Positions 43,367-55,321 of a DNA stretch of 64,000 bases are shown here, one piece after another. Both the position numbers and the translations under genes were made by a program. The notes beneath the pieces were generated by a model. That model worked only from the letters and a program-made list of their open reading frames with translations. It ran no database searches and was not told the origin of the DNA. The DNA lies in NCBI GenBank assembly GCA_964036195.1, contig OZ038450.1, forward strand, positions 932,701 to 996,700, read 5' to 3'. Each line of letters begins with the position of its first letter. Positions within the stretch are counted from its first letter, which is position 1. This stretch comes from Sphaerolaimus hirsutus. Its lineage: Eukaryota; Nematoda; Chromadorea; Monhysterida; Sphaerolaimidae.

Positions 43367-45711
43367 TAATAAAGCGTATTTTGCTAAATAAATAGGTAGA
43401 TAGAAACGTGCTTGAAAACTTTTGACGAAATAATAATTCCCCCTCGAATAATTCCCCCCCCCCATGAATAACCCCCCCTCCCTCAAAAAAGTCTGACGAA
43501 ATTACTGACGAATTCTGACGACTGAAAAGTGTGAAGCATGCAAAAAATGTCAAAAACATTCCAAAATTTGGAATCAACTGAAAAATAATAAAAATCATTT
43601 ATTAATATTACAAATTTTAAAATGAAATTCGAAATTGAAAAACTATTTCAGACAAATTTAAAAACTCAAAAAATAATATTATGAAAAACACAAAAACTTA
43701 AATACTTTTTCACACATTTTGCCATCATTATTCCTCTACTTGACGGACCGCAAAGATATGCTCAGAATCCCTCAACAATTTAATGAATAAAATCTTGTGA
43801 TAAATTTCGTAATAAATTTTTCCATAGTAAATAAACGCCATACCGTATTTCTTCTAATAAAAGGGCAGGTCTCCAAGAGAACGGCGTTTCCAATAGAAGG
43901 TACACTTTTTCGACTTCATTTGGGCCACGAGATAAATAGAAGGGCGGTCTCCAATAGAAGGTATACAAAGTGCTGGAATTGTGCCAAATGCATGAAAAAA
44001 TTTAAAATATCAGCGGACGCCGTGCTTTAGTGGCTTTGGTCAATTTATTTGATGATATCGGTGTCTAATGTTGAATGAACTCTACGACAAATTATCATTC
44101 CATAAACTGTCTGCGACGTAAAACTTTGAAAAACCTTCGCAGAACGTGAAAAAAATTCGCTGAAAAAATGGCGAAAAAAATTGAAGGGCGGTCTCCAATA
44201 GAAGGGCGGGTAAAAAAGTTGACGAAAAAATAGAAGGGTGCCCTTCTATTAGAAGAAAAACCATATACTATGATAAAAAAACTGTATAGTTTTTGTTTCA
44301 TTATTCAGATTGGTTATGGTAGGTTTCCATACTAAGTGTGATCTCCGCCGAGTAAATATACCTACCTAAAGTACTCGAGCGGCTTTGTCCAATGCAATAA
44401 AATATCGTTGTGTTGAGTGCTCGTTCACTGCGGACTGAGTTCAAAATGGAACGGGTCGAATATTGTCATCGCTTTTGACACGAACACAACAAAATCCGGA
44501 GGTTTGTGAATACGGAAGATGGCAACGAAAAATTCGAAAATTTGATAACGATTTCGAATTCTTATTTCAACACCAGTTTTTCCGAGAAATATTCGAAAAA
44601 GTTTTGGAATCTCTTCTGGGCTCTTTTGGTTCAAAATGCCGCAAAAATTTGTTCAATACATCATTTTTGTGTGGATTAATTTTGAGTGGCATGGCATAAC
44701 AAAAGAATGCGCAAATGCGTCTGTCCTATTAGCTTTCATGTCACAAAAAAAAGATGTACCTATTCAAAATTTTGTAAAAACCTTATAAAATGCAACATGG
44801 TTTGAAGATTCAATCGAAAAAGTTTTGAAAATTCGAAAACTTTATTTGAAAACTATTTTTGGAAAAAATTCGATAATCGAAACATCATTTTAGAAAAAAA
44901 CTTTTATAAAATTAAACACTTTTTCCAGAGGGTTTGCCATCGTCAGTGAATAATAAAAAAACACGTGAGTGGGTTTGTTTGGTGCTGCACTGCCGCTTTT
45001 AATGTTATGTTTATTTTGACACATTAGTTTGCGGAACAGAGAATATTGATGTAGGTAGCTGGCCTCGTGCCAAAACCTTGTGACGACCATAAAAAATTTC
45101 ATTGGACTGAGCGAAAGTGCGTGTTTTCTCGATTTTGGGGAGTAACTTTTCTTTGCGCGCCATTGAAGTACACTTGTTGTCTACATTTACATTTAGTGAA
45201 GGTTGGATGAAAAGTAGGATGAATTCACAATCATATATAACTTTTTTTATTTTCACAGCATGTTTTAGCATCTAGGTACATAAATATGAAAGCGTGATTG
45301 ATTTAAGTTTACACGTCCAAACACTGCGTGGGAGGGTATGGCGTGTTGACACATTAAAAAAATTTCTGTAAAAGCAAAATCAGAATTTACAAAACACTTT
45401 ACAAGTTTTCCGTAAATTGATCACTTTTGCTAGCTGATTGTGACTTTGTCTGATTGTGACTTTAACATAAAGAGCGATGTCTACTTATTTGATCAAAATT
45501 GCAATCGAGTGTTCAAGTGAATTCTCATTGCATCCTTTGCACATTTTTAGCCGAGAAGATAATCTTAAGTTGAAAGCGCTTCTCAATATTTTAAACTACC
45601 TAGATATTTTATTAATTTAGGTTATCAGAGTCCATTGCACGAGTTCATGCGACCGCGGATGGATTCAATTCAATATTCAGCTGGTTGCCCAATCGCACAT
45701 GCGGTCCTGTC

Positions 45712-47682
45712 TAGGGTGTCAAATTTCCGTTTCCGTTTTCCGTTTCCGCCTTTCCGCAGGAAAATTTTTTACCTTTCCGTTTTCCATTTTCCGGCAGGCG
45801 AAATTTTTTTACCTTTCCGTTTTCCGTTTTCCGGCAGTCGAAAAATTTTTACCTTTCCGTTTTCCGTTTTCCGGCAGCTGAAAATTTTTTACCTTTCCGT
45901 TTCCGTTTTTCCGGCCCATTTTTCCGTTTTCCGGCTGAAAAATTTTTACCTTTCCGTTTCCGTTTTACCAGGCCATTTTTCCATTTTCTGGCTCGATTTT
46001 CAGTTTTCTGGCTTTTTTCCATTGTTTTTCCAATCTGTATTTATCTTCAATTGGCTCATCCCATTGTGTTGTTTTTGTCTCTTGGAGCAGCATTGACAAC
46101 TGGGATTTCAGGGTCAGTGAAACAGGTGCTGTGAACCCAATTGGGTCATATGCTGACACCAATAATTTATTCAAGTTTCATCTGGTTGGTGTTGTGATGC
46201 TGTCAATTTGCAATTTTGGTGGTGATATTGCCAGCATGTCAGTTTGATTTTATTTCATGCCCATTACTGCGACAATTTTATTCACCTTTGGACTCCTGTC
46301 GTTTTCTGCTATTTCATTCATGACTGATCTGGAGTTTGACAGCCATTCCCTCATGTTCATAGAACATTGGTTAAATAAAGCTTTGACTTTGTAATATAGT
46401 TCTAAAGCTTCAACTTCATTCGTGACCCTCATGATGAAGTTTTCGACGTAAATGTTGTTTATTATCATCGCCAACTGGTTTCGTTCCCCTTCATTTTCTT
46501 CATATTCATTCATGTTGTTTATTGTCACATTTAAATGGTATTTTATGACTGCTCCCAAAATTGCTGGGCTGCAGACAAGTCCAAACAGTACGCGTTTAAA
46601 ACAAAGTACTATTAAGTTATTTTCAGTTACTGGTTTTGAGGCATCTTTCAGCCAGAAAAATCGTGTGTAATCTCTAGCTTGGTCATGCAATCCTATTTGC
46701 AAAAATGCCTTTTCAATATCGGCAATTAATGCTAGATTGCCTGCCCTGAACCTCAGGAGTAGGCCCAGTGCTAATGGTGTTGTAATTGGTCCTCTAAAAA
46801 GGCACTCGTTGAAACTGGGCTTACCTGCTGACCCATCGTACATGATTCTGCATGATTTCAATTTGTCCGGCATGATTACTGGCTGGTGTGGCAGGTAATG
46901 AATCCCCTTGTTGTCTGTTTTGTCATCACAGATCTCAATTATTCCCTTTTCTAGTTGGTCGTCCAAAACATTTTGGTATTGTTTGAATAAGTTTGGATCT
47001 TTGTTGAATCTTCTTATCAGTGATTTAAACCACACCAAAGGCTTCTGCTTTTCCCGTGGGCAGGTCACTGATACTCTCTTTATATGGCCAGTCAATATAG
47101 TATCGTTTGTTGTTGTCGTTGAATTTTATGCTATTTATTATCATCTCCTCTGCAATGTCATCATCAATTGCATAGGGGTCATCAGTGATTCCCACTGCTT
47201 CTAGACTGTGAAATTGTCGTAGTGTTTCCTTTCCTATGGCCACTATGGCTACTTTTTGATGATTTTTTGTTGGTTCAGTTAAGCTTGAACTACAAGTGAA
47301 GTTACAGGCATGATCCATAGTTGCAGAATGTACAGCTACCACAATCAAAGCCAAACAGGCAAACCTGCATGCAGGTGTTCCTTCTGCAAATTTGTCTATT
47401 ACCGTGCTAATTTCACTTTATTTTTTTCCGTTTCCGTGAAAATTTTGCTTTCCGTTTTCCGTTTTCCGGCATTTCATTTTTCCGTTTTCCGTTTTCCGGC
47501 CGACAATTTTTTTTTACCTTTCCGTTTTCCGTTTTCCGCTGAGTGAAATTTTTTTACCTTTCCGTTTTCCGTTTTCCGGCAGAAATTTTTTTTTTACCTT
47601 TCCGTTTTCCGTTTTCCGTAAAGTGAAAAATTTTTACCTTTCCGTTTTCCGTTTTCCGTAAAAAAATTTTTTTGACACCCTA
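45712..47682. mobile_element. hAT-like element carrying BEL/Pao pol fragment
   Basis: Terminal inverted repeats TAGGGTGTC / GACACCCTA are flanked by a perfect 8-bp duplication GTCCTGTC (45704-45711 and 47683-47690), the hAT target-duplication length. Subterminal arrays of TTTCCGTTTTCCG occupy both ends (about 45720-46020 and 47420-47670). The middle is a pol fragment in minus orientation. No hAT transposase is visible, so the element is non-autonomous. Confidence 0.85.
45965..47300 (-). pseudogene. Decayed BEL/Pao retrotransposon pol fragment (reverse transcriptase)
   Basis: Minus-strand reading frames carry BEL/Pao hallmarks: LEKGIIE, HYLPHQPVIMPDK, the LIADIEKAFLQIGLH block with a catalytic Asp, and downstream YDPIGFTAPV and WDEPIE of the post-RT A17 region. 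At least two frame changes break it, and the second catalytic motif reads YVEN instead of YVDD, so it cannot be active. It lacks gag, integrase and LTRs. It lies wholly inside a hAT-like element (45712-47682) as captured or nested cargo. Confidence 0.8.
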
Positions 47683-47813
47683 GTCCTGTCCCCGCATGTA
47701 AAGTATGTATTTAAATACGTTCGTGTTATAAACGGTCTGTCTCACAAATAGTGAGATAGTGCTTTTTGCTAGCCTCGAAAGAAATCCTTTGAGATTACAT
47801 CGTAGTGATACAT

Positions 47814-48102
47814 GGTGGCAGTCCCGCACTCTTTAAAATTTTACATATTATGCAAACTGTCTGACTGAAGTAATGTAAAATGTCTGGTAAATTGGCAAAC
47901 TGTGATTTTTTACAGGACATTTAGCTTGACCATTTACACTTTGCATGGCATTTGACATTCTACAGGACATTTCATTTTAAGTAATTGTTGACACTTTGCA
48001 GGGAATTTTCCATGATAGTTGACACTTTGCAGGGGATTTTCCATTATAGTTGACATTTTGCGTGACATTTAACATTTTCCAGGGTCTGGGACTGCCCCCA
48101 CT
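47814..48102. mobile_element. Fold-back element copy
   Basis: TGGCAGTCCCGCACTC at the left, CCAGGGTCTGGGACTGCCCCC at the right, with TTGACACTTTGCAGGG units. A half copy (right arm) is at 34034-34177 and another at 61575-61725. Confidence 0.6.
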
Positions 48103-48549
48103 GTCCTTGAAGTTATTGCTTTCGTGAGACACTTTTCACACATACTTTTCAGTAGTTTAAGGTTGGTCAAATGAACTGCATTTCTAGATAAGCCAGCCAA
48201 GTACTTAGGCGCTAGTGCGTCTAGCTTGTAGCATGTGCATACACTCGCATCGCTTGCTTTAGCAGGCTGCGCGCAATACTTGTGTATTTGCGTGTGTATT
48301 CATGTACTTTAGCGCTTGAACCTGCTTCGGTGTATACGCGGTGGCCCATGAAAGTTTTTATGTGACAATGCTGGTACATGTAACGGCGGGGTATGGCACT
48401 TGAAATCTCACTGATGTATATTCATTCTAACACCAACGTGCACTTCACCGGACTGTTTTCTCTGGAAAAATGCAGGGTCTTAGCGTATTGTTAAAGGCAT
48501 TGCCAGGTTATGCCAGCATATAAGCCGCTAATTGTGACCAGAGCGCAGT

Positions 48550-48625
48550 CACCACTGTGGTCCAGTGGTTAGGGTGCACGTGTTCCATACCAGATGCACG
48601 GGTACGACTCCAGGGTCAATTTTGC
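48550..48625 (+). repeat. tRNA-derived SINE-like sequence
   Basis: A-box-like TGGTCCAGTGG (48558-48568) and B-box-like GGTACGACTCC (48601-48611, one mismatch) are spaced as in an internal RNA polymerase III promoter. No convincing acceptor or anticodon stem forms, so it is probably a SINE head or tRNA pseudogene rather than a working tRNA. Confidence 0.5.
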
Positions 48626-49059
48626 AGGGCAGGGTCAATTTTACACTCGTTCTGGTGCCACAGTCGTTGATCATATGACAACGCCTAACCATTGCACATG
48701 TCTGGCTGAGTGTAGTTCTAACATGGTCTTAAAGCAGCACAAATATTCATCTGCCGCTTACCCCTAGATCTGCAGTGATGTCAGGGATGACAGCTTTTCC
48801 ATTCTACAATGTGTTGACGGCATTGCCGTCACAGCATATAAGCCCTAACAGTGACTAGAGCCCAGCCGCAACTGTTGTTCAACCTGGGCCACCCTGCATT
48901 TTGCACTCTGCGGCATGCTGTGAGCTGTGGCACTTGCATCATGTGCTTTTGCTGTGATGGAACGTTCCGTGTTCGCTTGCTTCCAGTTCCAGCTCACGCC
49001 CAGCCTTTCATTGGTGCCATTATTTTGTTGTTGTTTTTCTCTCCAAACTTGTATTTTAG

Positions 49060-49407
49060 TACCGTATTTCCTCGAAATAGCCCCAGGGGCCAGATTTAAT
49101 TCTCCCTACAGATTTGTAGGGTAGGGCGTACGCCCGATAGATTTTTTAAAGTTCAGCCGCATCGACGCACATGCACCGAGAGCAAGGCGGTTTGCAAAAT
49201 ATACGAAACCATCCCTTAAGGTCGTCGATATTGCAATATGACGTATATCACTTCGATTTTGGCACGGAAATCATGATTTCGTCATTTCTTGGCCGTCAGC
49301 CAACTCGATTTTCATTTTATTTTGTCGGGCGGGTTACTCGCATAAGTCGCGGTGGTTTATTTTTTCATAGTGGAAACTTTGAGGGGGTATTTCGAGGAAA
49401 TAGGGTA
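49060..49407. mobile_element. CCGTATTTCC-family MITE, diverged core
   Basis: TACCGTATTTCCTCGAAATA at the left and TTTCGAGGAAATAGGGTA at the right; the core differs from other copies. Confidence 0.65.
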
Positions 49408-50056
49408 TTTTTATAAGATATTCGGTAAAACTCAAAACTTAGACTTAGAACTTAAAATGGATCGTTTCTATGCATTTATCTACATATTATACTTGATAGG
49501 TGGATTCCAGTATGCTTTGCTGTGCAAATACGTCCGAACGGTGGCACATTCTAGTTCTAGTAGTTATATCCACCATTCGCTCAGAAAGTGTGCACTTTTT
49601 ACTTTGCGCGTGCACTGCACACAAATAAAGTCCGCGCGTGCGGGCTCCGGTTTTTTAAACCCGATTTTTCTTCGGGCAGCCCGAAAAAATCATTTGCACG
49701 CTTTTTGTCCGATTCAATGTGATTTATTATTATGTGTGTTTTGCCAGGAACAGAAAAGCGCCAGAAAAAATCCGCCAAGCGCAAATGGCGCCATGGGAGC
49801 CCTCTGGTGCTCTGAAATGGCGCCAGCTTCGTGGCGCCATTCCGTCATCAATTGTCAGCATAACCACCTGCCAATCATAACAACATTGCGACTGCAGCGG
49901 CACATAAATTCCGATGGAATGAAAGTGCCTAAATACACGGTACCAGTCTACACACTAGTCAGGCACCTCATTCCGGTAAACACAAATAAACACCTTCAAA
50001 GCTTATTTAGGTATGCGTTTTCGAAATTTCCTCTGACAACTAGTGTGTGTGTGTTA

Positions 50057-50990
50057 AAATTTACGTACATTTACTCGAAAAATACGCGTACGCGAGTACG
50101 CGGTAAATAAATTTAGATATACTTTTGAAAAAAGTAATGTACCTACTCACTTTTACGCGTACATTTTAAAAGTACACGCGTACAGAGAAAATGTATTTTT
50201 GTTGCTAAGATCACAATTTTCTGTTGCTATAAAAAAATCGGGTTACTTTATGCCGTACATTTTTCCCGAGGAAACACTCGTACGTCGTAACTTTTCGCCG
50301 CTGTCCAACTCGTTCCGGTGTGGAATACAGAAAAGATTATCTGGAATATTCAATCGATAAATCGATATTGTGTGATGCGCGGTACGTAGTCGGAACAGAA
50401 AATTTTCTGATTCTAAAGGCCACTTTCTAAATTTTTCGCCGCACGGTGAAAAACCCTGCGATAAGTTCCGCTGAAGATAAATAGGAATATTTCTGGCTCC
50501 GGAAACGCAACATATTTACTTGAAAATAGCAGTGTCGGCCGGCATACAAGCAAATTTATGCTTTTCTTACTTTTTTGTGAAAGGTCGGTAGTTAAAGTTT
50601 TCAATTTGACTTAGATATTTGATTTTGTTAAAAAGGTACATAAATATTTGCGGTGGTAGAGTATCATGTTCGCCGAGTATAAAATGAGAAACTTTAGAAG
50701 AAATCATATCATTTTTCTTAAAAATACTAAATAATCACTAAAAACGACATCTATTATGCCTTCCAGTGTAAAACTGGCACTCTCACATGTAAAAAGCAGT
50801 ATCTTTTACTTTTGCCAGGGTAAAAGTACTCACTTTTACATTTTCCTGAGAAAACAAAGTATTTTACTCACATTTACGCATTAGTACGAGTAAAAAGAGT
50901 ATTTGTCATTTTCTATACTTTGTGGTGAGTAAAAAAATACTTACATTTATATATACTTTTTAAAAAAAGTTCAGTAATTCTAACAACTTT
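50057..50990. mobile_element. AGTTGTTAAAA-family MITE, diverged
   Basis: TTACGTACATTTACTCGAAAAATACG at the left and AAAAGTTCAGTAATTCTAACAACTTTG at the right follow the family pattern. About 400 bp of unrelated sequence (50230-50680) lies between the halves. Confidence 0.5.
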
Positions 50991-51479
50991 GTCTGGGGGT
51001 GGGTGTGTGACTAATCGGGCTTCCCGAAAAATCTTTCTGGGCATTTCAATCGCGCCCCTGATCCGGTATGTTCGCATTTATATTTAAGTTGTGCAAAAAT
51101 CAGTAAAATGTCACTGCTGCAGACGCAATTTTTGAGGTTGGACATTTGTTCAACATTGTGTTTGCGCGACAAATTTCACGTGTGCGACATGATTTGGAAA
51201 ACCATTTCATTGCCGTTTTCCATCGGCACTCAGGAATTTACTCAGAGGTGATTTACAATATCGTTCCTCCACTATTTTTTTTTTTTTGTGTGTATATTTT
51301 TGTCACAGGTTTTTTCTCAGTTTATGTACCAGATTTAGCTGCGCCTGCGCTACCGATACCTCTCTCAAACTGAAATTGAAAGTTCAAGTTAAACTTGTTG
51401 ACATGAAATAATTTTCCTCGTAGCTTCCCACTTCAGACACTATAAATATTGTTTATATGTGTACATATCTACAAAAAAT

Positions 51480-51542
51480 ATGAGCAATAATAATGGCAAT
51501 GTGTTCGCAGCTGAGCGGATTCTCAGGGAACGCGTTAGAAAG
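51480..51542 (+). CDS. Pc: Polycomb/CBX homologue, exon 1 (start of chromodomain)
   Basis: ATG at 51480 starts a 21-codon exon ending in phase 0 at AAG|GTAGGT. It reads NVFAAERILRERVRK, the first strand of a Polycomb-class chromodomain (V.AAE.I...R.RK), here with Phe at the first aromatic-cage position. Only six residues precede the domain, as in CBX proteins. The next exon lies 2.3 kb downstream across a large fold-back repeat. Confidence 0.82.
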
Positions 51543-51602
51543 GTAGGTTATTATAGATACCTAAAATATTTTTCACTTAATGTTCGCATGTCGATAAGAA
51601 TA

Positions 51603-51959
51603 TACCGTATTACCTCGAAATACCCCCATGGGGGTTAATTTGTTTCGCCAGCAAAATTTGAGGGGGATTAATTCAAGGGGGGGGTATTATTTCGTCAGAA
51701 ATTTTCGTAAGCATCGTAGTAAATAGTAGGCATTTGCGTACCCAAAACAGGTGATAAATGTGTCCAAACAGGATATATTTGGACATAAAAACGTAGATCG
51801 CTACACAAGCTATTCTATGTGTAGCTGCGATGCATATTAGCAGTTATAAATACATCATGTACATTGCATACATAATGTACATCATTCCGGACGGGGGGTA
51901 TTATTATTTCCCCAGCCCATTTTGAGAGGGGGGGGCGGTTAATTCGAGGTAATGCGGTA
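51603..51959. mobile_element. CCGTATTACC-family MITE in first Polycomb intron
   Basis: TACCGTATTACCTCGAAATA / AATTCGAGGTAATGCGGTA; it starts 60 bp after the Polycomb exon 1 donor. A right half of a related type (GAGTTATTCGAGGGGG units) is at 52080-52190. Confidence 0.75.
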
Positions 51960-52782
51960 TGCTATTTTTACAATACATATATCAATCAATATCTTCAAAT
52001 CTGAGTTAATACTTTTTCTTGGCTTTTTCTGCTGTGGGAAAATATTCTTATGTATTTTTTTATGGTATCCTTTTCATACAGTAGGGGGGAGTTATTCGAG
52101 GGGGAGTTATTTTTTCCTCACCTCGCCAACAGGGGGGAGTTATTCAAGGGGGAGTTATTCGAGGGGGGTCTTATTCGAGGATTTGCGGTAGGTAGGTATA
52201 TAAACAGATTTTAACAAAATGTTGTTGTTTTGTCACGATAAAGTCGATAAACCTCGAACTCAAAGCTCAATGGCTATTCACACTAGTTGACATGACAGCC
52301 GAAAATTCCAAAGCTGATAAATTCATTTTAAACACATTTAAGTTTGCCATAGTCCGTGAGCGTGAACGACTGTTGACGGAGATGAAAGATCATATTTACA
52401 ATACGGTAAACTCAGAGACTGAAGCCTATTATACATCTAAACCCATCACACATCTAATTCTACCCATCACACATCTAAGTCCATCACACATCTAAAACCC
52501 ACATATATGTGTGATGGGGTTATCTGTGTGATGGGTCTAGATGGGCGGCGGATTAATGGTGTCACAATACATCTGGGTTGGGTGGAAATATGGTCACTTT
52601 GGCTGACCAATGGCCATTTTTGTCAAATTTCTCGAATCCTTTTGGTCACTTTTTTTTAAATTTTTTGAACCTTTTGGAACACCTTGTGAATTTTTTTGCA
52701 CAAATTATTGCATTTTCAAATTTTTCTGTTGAAATTCAAATACATGTTGATGTTTTGTGCCTTCCATCCAAACTGTTAAGCG

Positions 52783-53310
52783 GGAATTAGAGCTCAGCGT
52801 CGATTCGACGTGAAATGATGGCGTGAAATGTCGTCGTGAAATTAATTACACGAGTGTGGATCATGCTACGGGTCTACAATTTTCTAAGGATAATATATGA
52901 ATCAATACCTTAATCGTGTCCAATACTGAGTGTTATCAGCCACAACTAGAGCGAATTGAAAAATTCAATTTTTATCATTTCACGTCATCATCATTTCACG
53001 TTACAGTGTCAGGGAACAACTTGACATTTCACGTCAGACTATTGCAAGCAGCAGTCTGACATGAAATGTCAAGTTGTTCCCTGACACTGTGACGTGAAAT
53101 GATGATGACGTGAAATGATAAAAATTGAATTTTTCAATTCGCTCTAGTTGTGGCTGATAACACTCAGTATTGGACACGATTAAGGTATTGATTCATATAT
53201 TATCCTTAGAAAATTGTAGACCCGTAGCATGATCCACACTCGTGTAATTAATTTCACGACGTCATTTCACGTCTTCATTTCACGTCGAATCGACGCTGAG
53301 CTCTAATTCC
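52783..53310. repeat. Long near-perfect inverted repeat, 258-bp arms
   Basis: Left arm 52783-53040 and right arm 53053-53310 are inverted copies with only a handful of mismatches, separated by a 12-nt loop (ATTGCAAGCAGC). Ends are GGAATTAGAGCTCAGCG and its complement. Arms include repeated CGTGAAATGA. It is in the first intron of the Polycomb gene; no clear target duplication. Confidence 0.92.
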
Positions 53311-53888
53311 GGCCTAGCAGACAATGTTTTACAATTTTTGTTCCGGCGCTTTATATATATCCACATGTAATCAATTTTAAAGATTGTATTTCCACATTTT
53401 ATATGAATTTTGAGCCAAAAATACACTAAAAAGTTGAAAATTTGATTTTTTGAATTTTTCTAGAAAAAATCAAGTTTTAGGTGTTTTTCCAGGGGTGAAA
53501 TAAAAAGTCCAAGAAAATTTCAAAAATTCAAAAACGTTTTTGAATTGTCTAATTTTTGTTTGCCATTGTTAATTGCTATTGGTGGCGTAAGTGCTTGGGT
53601 GCTTGTGAATGTCACAAGCGGAATTTTTGGTGTCACAAGCAGAAATTTCACTGTGACATTCTGACAAACGAGAGTGAAAGTTCACCTTTATAATCTATTT
53701 TCAAATATATATAAATATATATACATAATAGAATAAGATGTGTGTCGGTTCTAGATATGTGATAGGTTTAGATGTGGGCTGACACAGGGTCACCTCAAAT
53801 GTCTTCAAAACAGATTTACCACTTTTGGAAATTTCGTTTGTCAACTAGTGTGCGCAGCCACAATGAAATATCAACCCTTTCCGTACAG

Positions 53889-53998
53889 GGCAAGAAAGAG
53901 TACCTAGTCAAGTGGAAAGGATGGGCGTCCAAATTCAACTCGTGGGAGCCCCAGGTGAACATATTGGACCCGCGGCTGCTGAGAGACTTCCACACTAT
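53889..53998 (+). CDS. Pc: Polycomb/CBX homologue, exon 2 (rest of chromodomain)
   Basis: Phase-0 start after CCGTACAG. It encodes [20 protein letters not shown], then [12 protein letters not shown]. The two cage tryptophans (KWKGW and SWEP) and the NILDPRLL helix are intact and diagnostic of Polycomb rather than HP1. The domain binds trimethylated H3K27 in Polycomb complex 1. The 3' edge is inferred: AT|GTCTGT at 53999 is a weak donor but gives the phase 2 that exon 3 requires. Confidence 0.82.
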
Positions 53999-54045
53999 GT
54001 CTGTTCGATTTCAGATTGAAAGTTTATGTTGTGTAGAAGTTCTTG

Positions 54046-54175
54046 CAGAGTTTTCAAAATACCGGTATTTTTGGACAGTGTAAGCGAAAGTGTAAATACA
54101 CTTTTTAAATTTTGAGTATGGATACTAAAGCGTAAGGTATTTTTAAAATACGTAGAAAGCGTAAAAATTCCTAAT
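54046..54175 (+). mobile_element. AAAGCGTA-family hAT-like MITE fragment
   Basis: Left end CAGAGTTTTCAAAATACCGG and TAAGCGAAAG/AAAGCGTAA repeats match 6436-7273. It starts 48 bp after Polycomb exon 2. Further fragments are at 35500-35640 and 56930-57085. Confidence 0.5.
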
Positions 54176-54282
54176 CCGAAGCCATGATATTGGGGATATG
54201 ATATTTTGACAACCAGCCAAAAATATTCATATCGCTGTAAAAACAGGTTGAAAATAGACAAAATAGGCTAGAAATATGTAAA

Positions 54283-54717
54283 TACCGTATTACCTCGAAG
54301 TACCCCCAGGGGGTTTATTATTTCGCCAGCAAAATTTGAGGAGGGGATAATTCGAGGGGGGGTTTATTCGAGGGGGGGTCTATTATTTCGCCAGAAATTT
54401 TCGGAAATTTCCCATACGCAGACGTAGAAATATCGAACAATTACGCAGAGGTATATGTGTTTATAGGCATATATAACTGTATATACACATAAACCCTTCC
54501 CTAACGTCACTTAGCTATCACTTTTAACGTGTGTTCTGCATTGTACAGATCACAAACTACGGTATTTGTCATGTACGTTCTCTTTAAGTCTTTACACTCA
54601 ATTTTAGGGGGGGTATTTCGAGGGGGGGGTTTATTATTTCCTCAGCCGAATTTTAGGGGGGGGGGTATTTCGAGGGGGGGTTAATTCAAGGGGGGGATAA
54701 TTCGAGGTAATACGGTA
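54283..54717. mobile_element. CCGTATTACC-family MITE in last Polycomb intron
   Basis: Complete copy with both ends; the core includes CGTGTGTTCTGCATTGTACAG, shared with 3200-3220. Confidence 0.75.
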
Positions 54718-55321
54718 ACCATGTATATAGACGAAAAAGGAAATTATGAAGGTACAAATTGTCAAAATATAGCAAATTTTAGTGATTTTGGGCAAAAACT
54801 GAGGGACAATCGATCAAAAGTTGTTACACATATATAGCTGAGCCGCCTCTGCGATCGATAGATATTTAGCTGGATCATTTGGTGGGCTGCCCCCATTCAT
54901 TATCGACCCCGGTAGCTTAATTACATTCGGTCGCGGTGACGGTTCACTTATGCAACATGGTTCATACAATATATTTACAACCGGTAACTTTACAACCGGT
55001 AACCGGCATAGGCCAGATTAGGGTTGGCACTTGATTTTTTTAACTGATTCTTTTTTTTAATCTGATTTTTTTTTATAAAGGGGTGGAAACTGATCTTATT
55101 TAAAAAAATCAAAATGAAAAATTTCTGGTGGACTTGCACTAGGTATTTTGCAATTTTTTTGCGCGCAAGCGCGCAATTTCTAATACACATTACCATTAGT
55201 GGTGTTTTCATGGGCTTTGGGACATTTTTAGTGTAAAAGATTGCATTTATTCATGCTACAGTGTAATAATAAGCCATAATATGCTAGTGTAGTATATAAT
55301 ATCCAGCCAATGTGCCCCCAC

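Larger units (their letters stand above)
38379..45703. other. Intergenic, transposable elements only
   Basis: Between the ShK gene and the BEL-carrying element only MITEs and AT-rich DNA are seen. Patches such as 39000-39300 (CAGATCAACTCAGTC, GTGAGTGGT repeats) and 42000-42090 (AATATAATTAAATCTC repeats) are repetitive. TTCCAATAGAAGG and CTCCAATAGAACGGC motifs (43855-44260, 18610-18960) mark another dispersed repeat. Confidence 0.5.
47691..51479. other. Intergenic upstream of Polycomb
   Basis: Contains a fold-back copy, the SINE-like sequence, two MITEs and no recognised exon. The Polycomb promoter should lie at its right end; TATAAATATTG at about 51441 is a possible TATA-like element 40 nt before the ATG. 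Confidence 0.4.
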
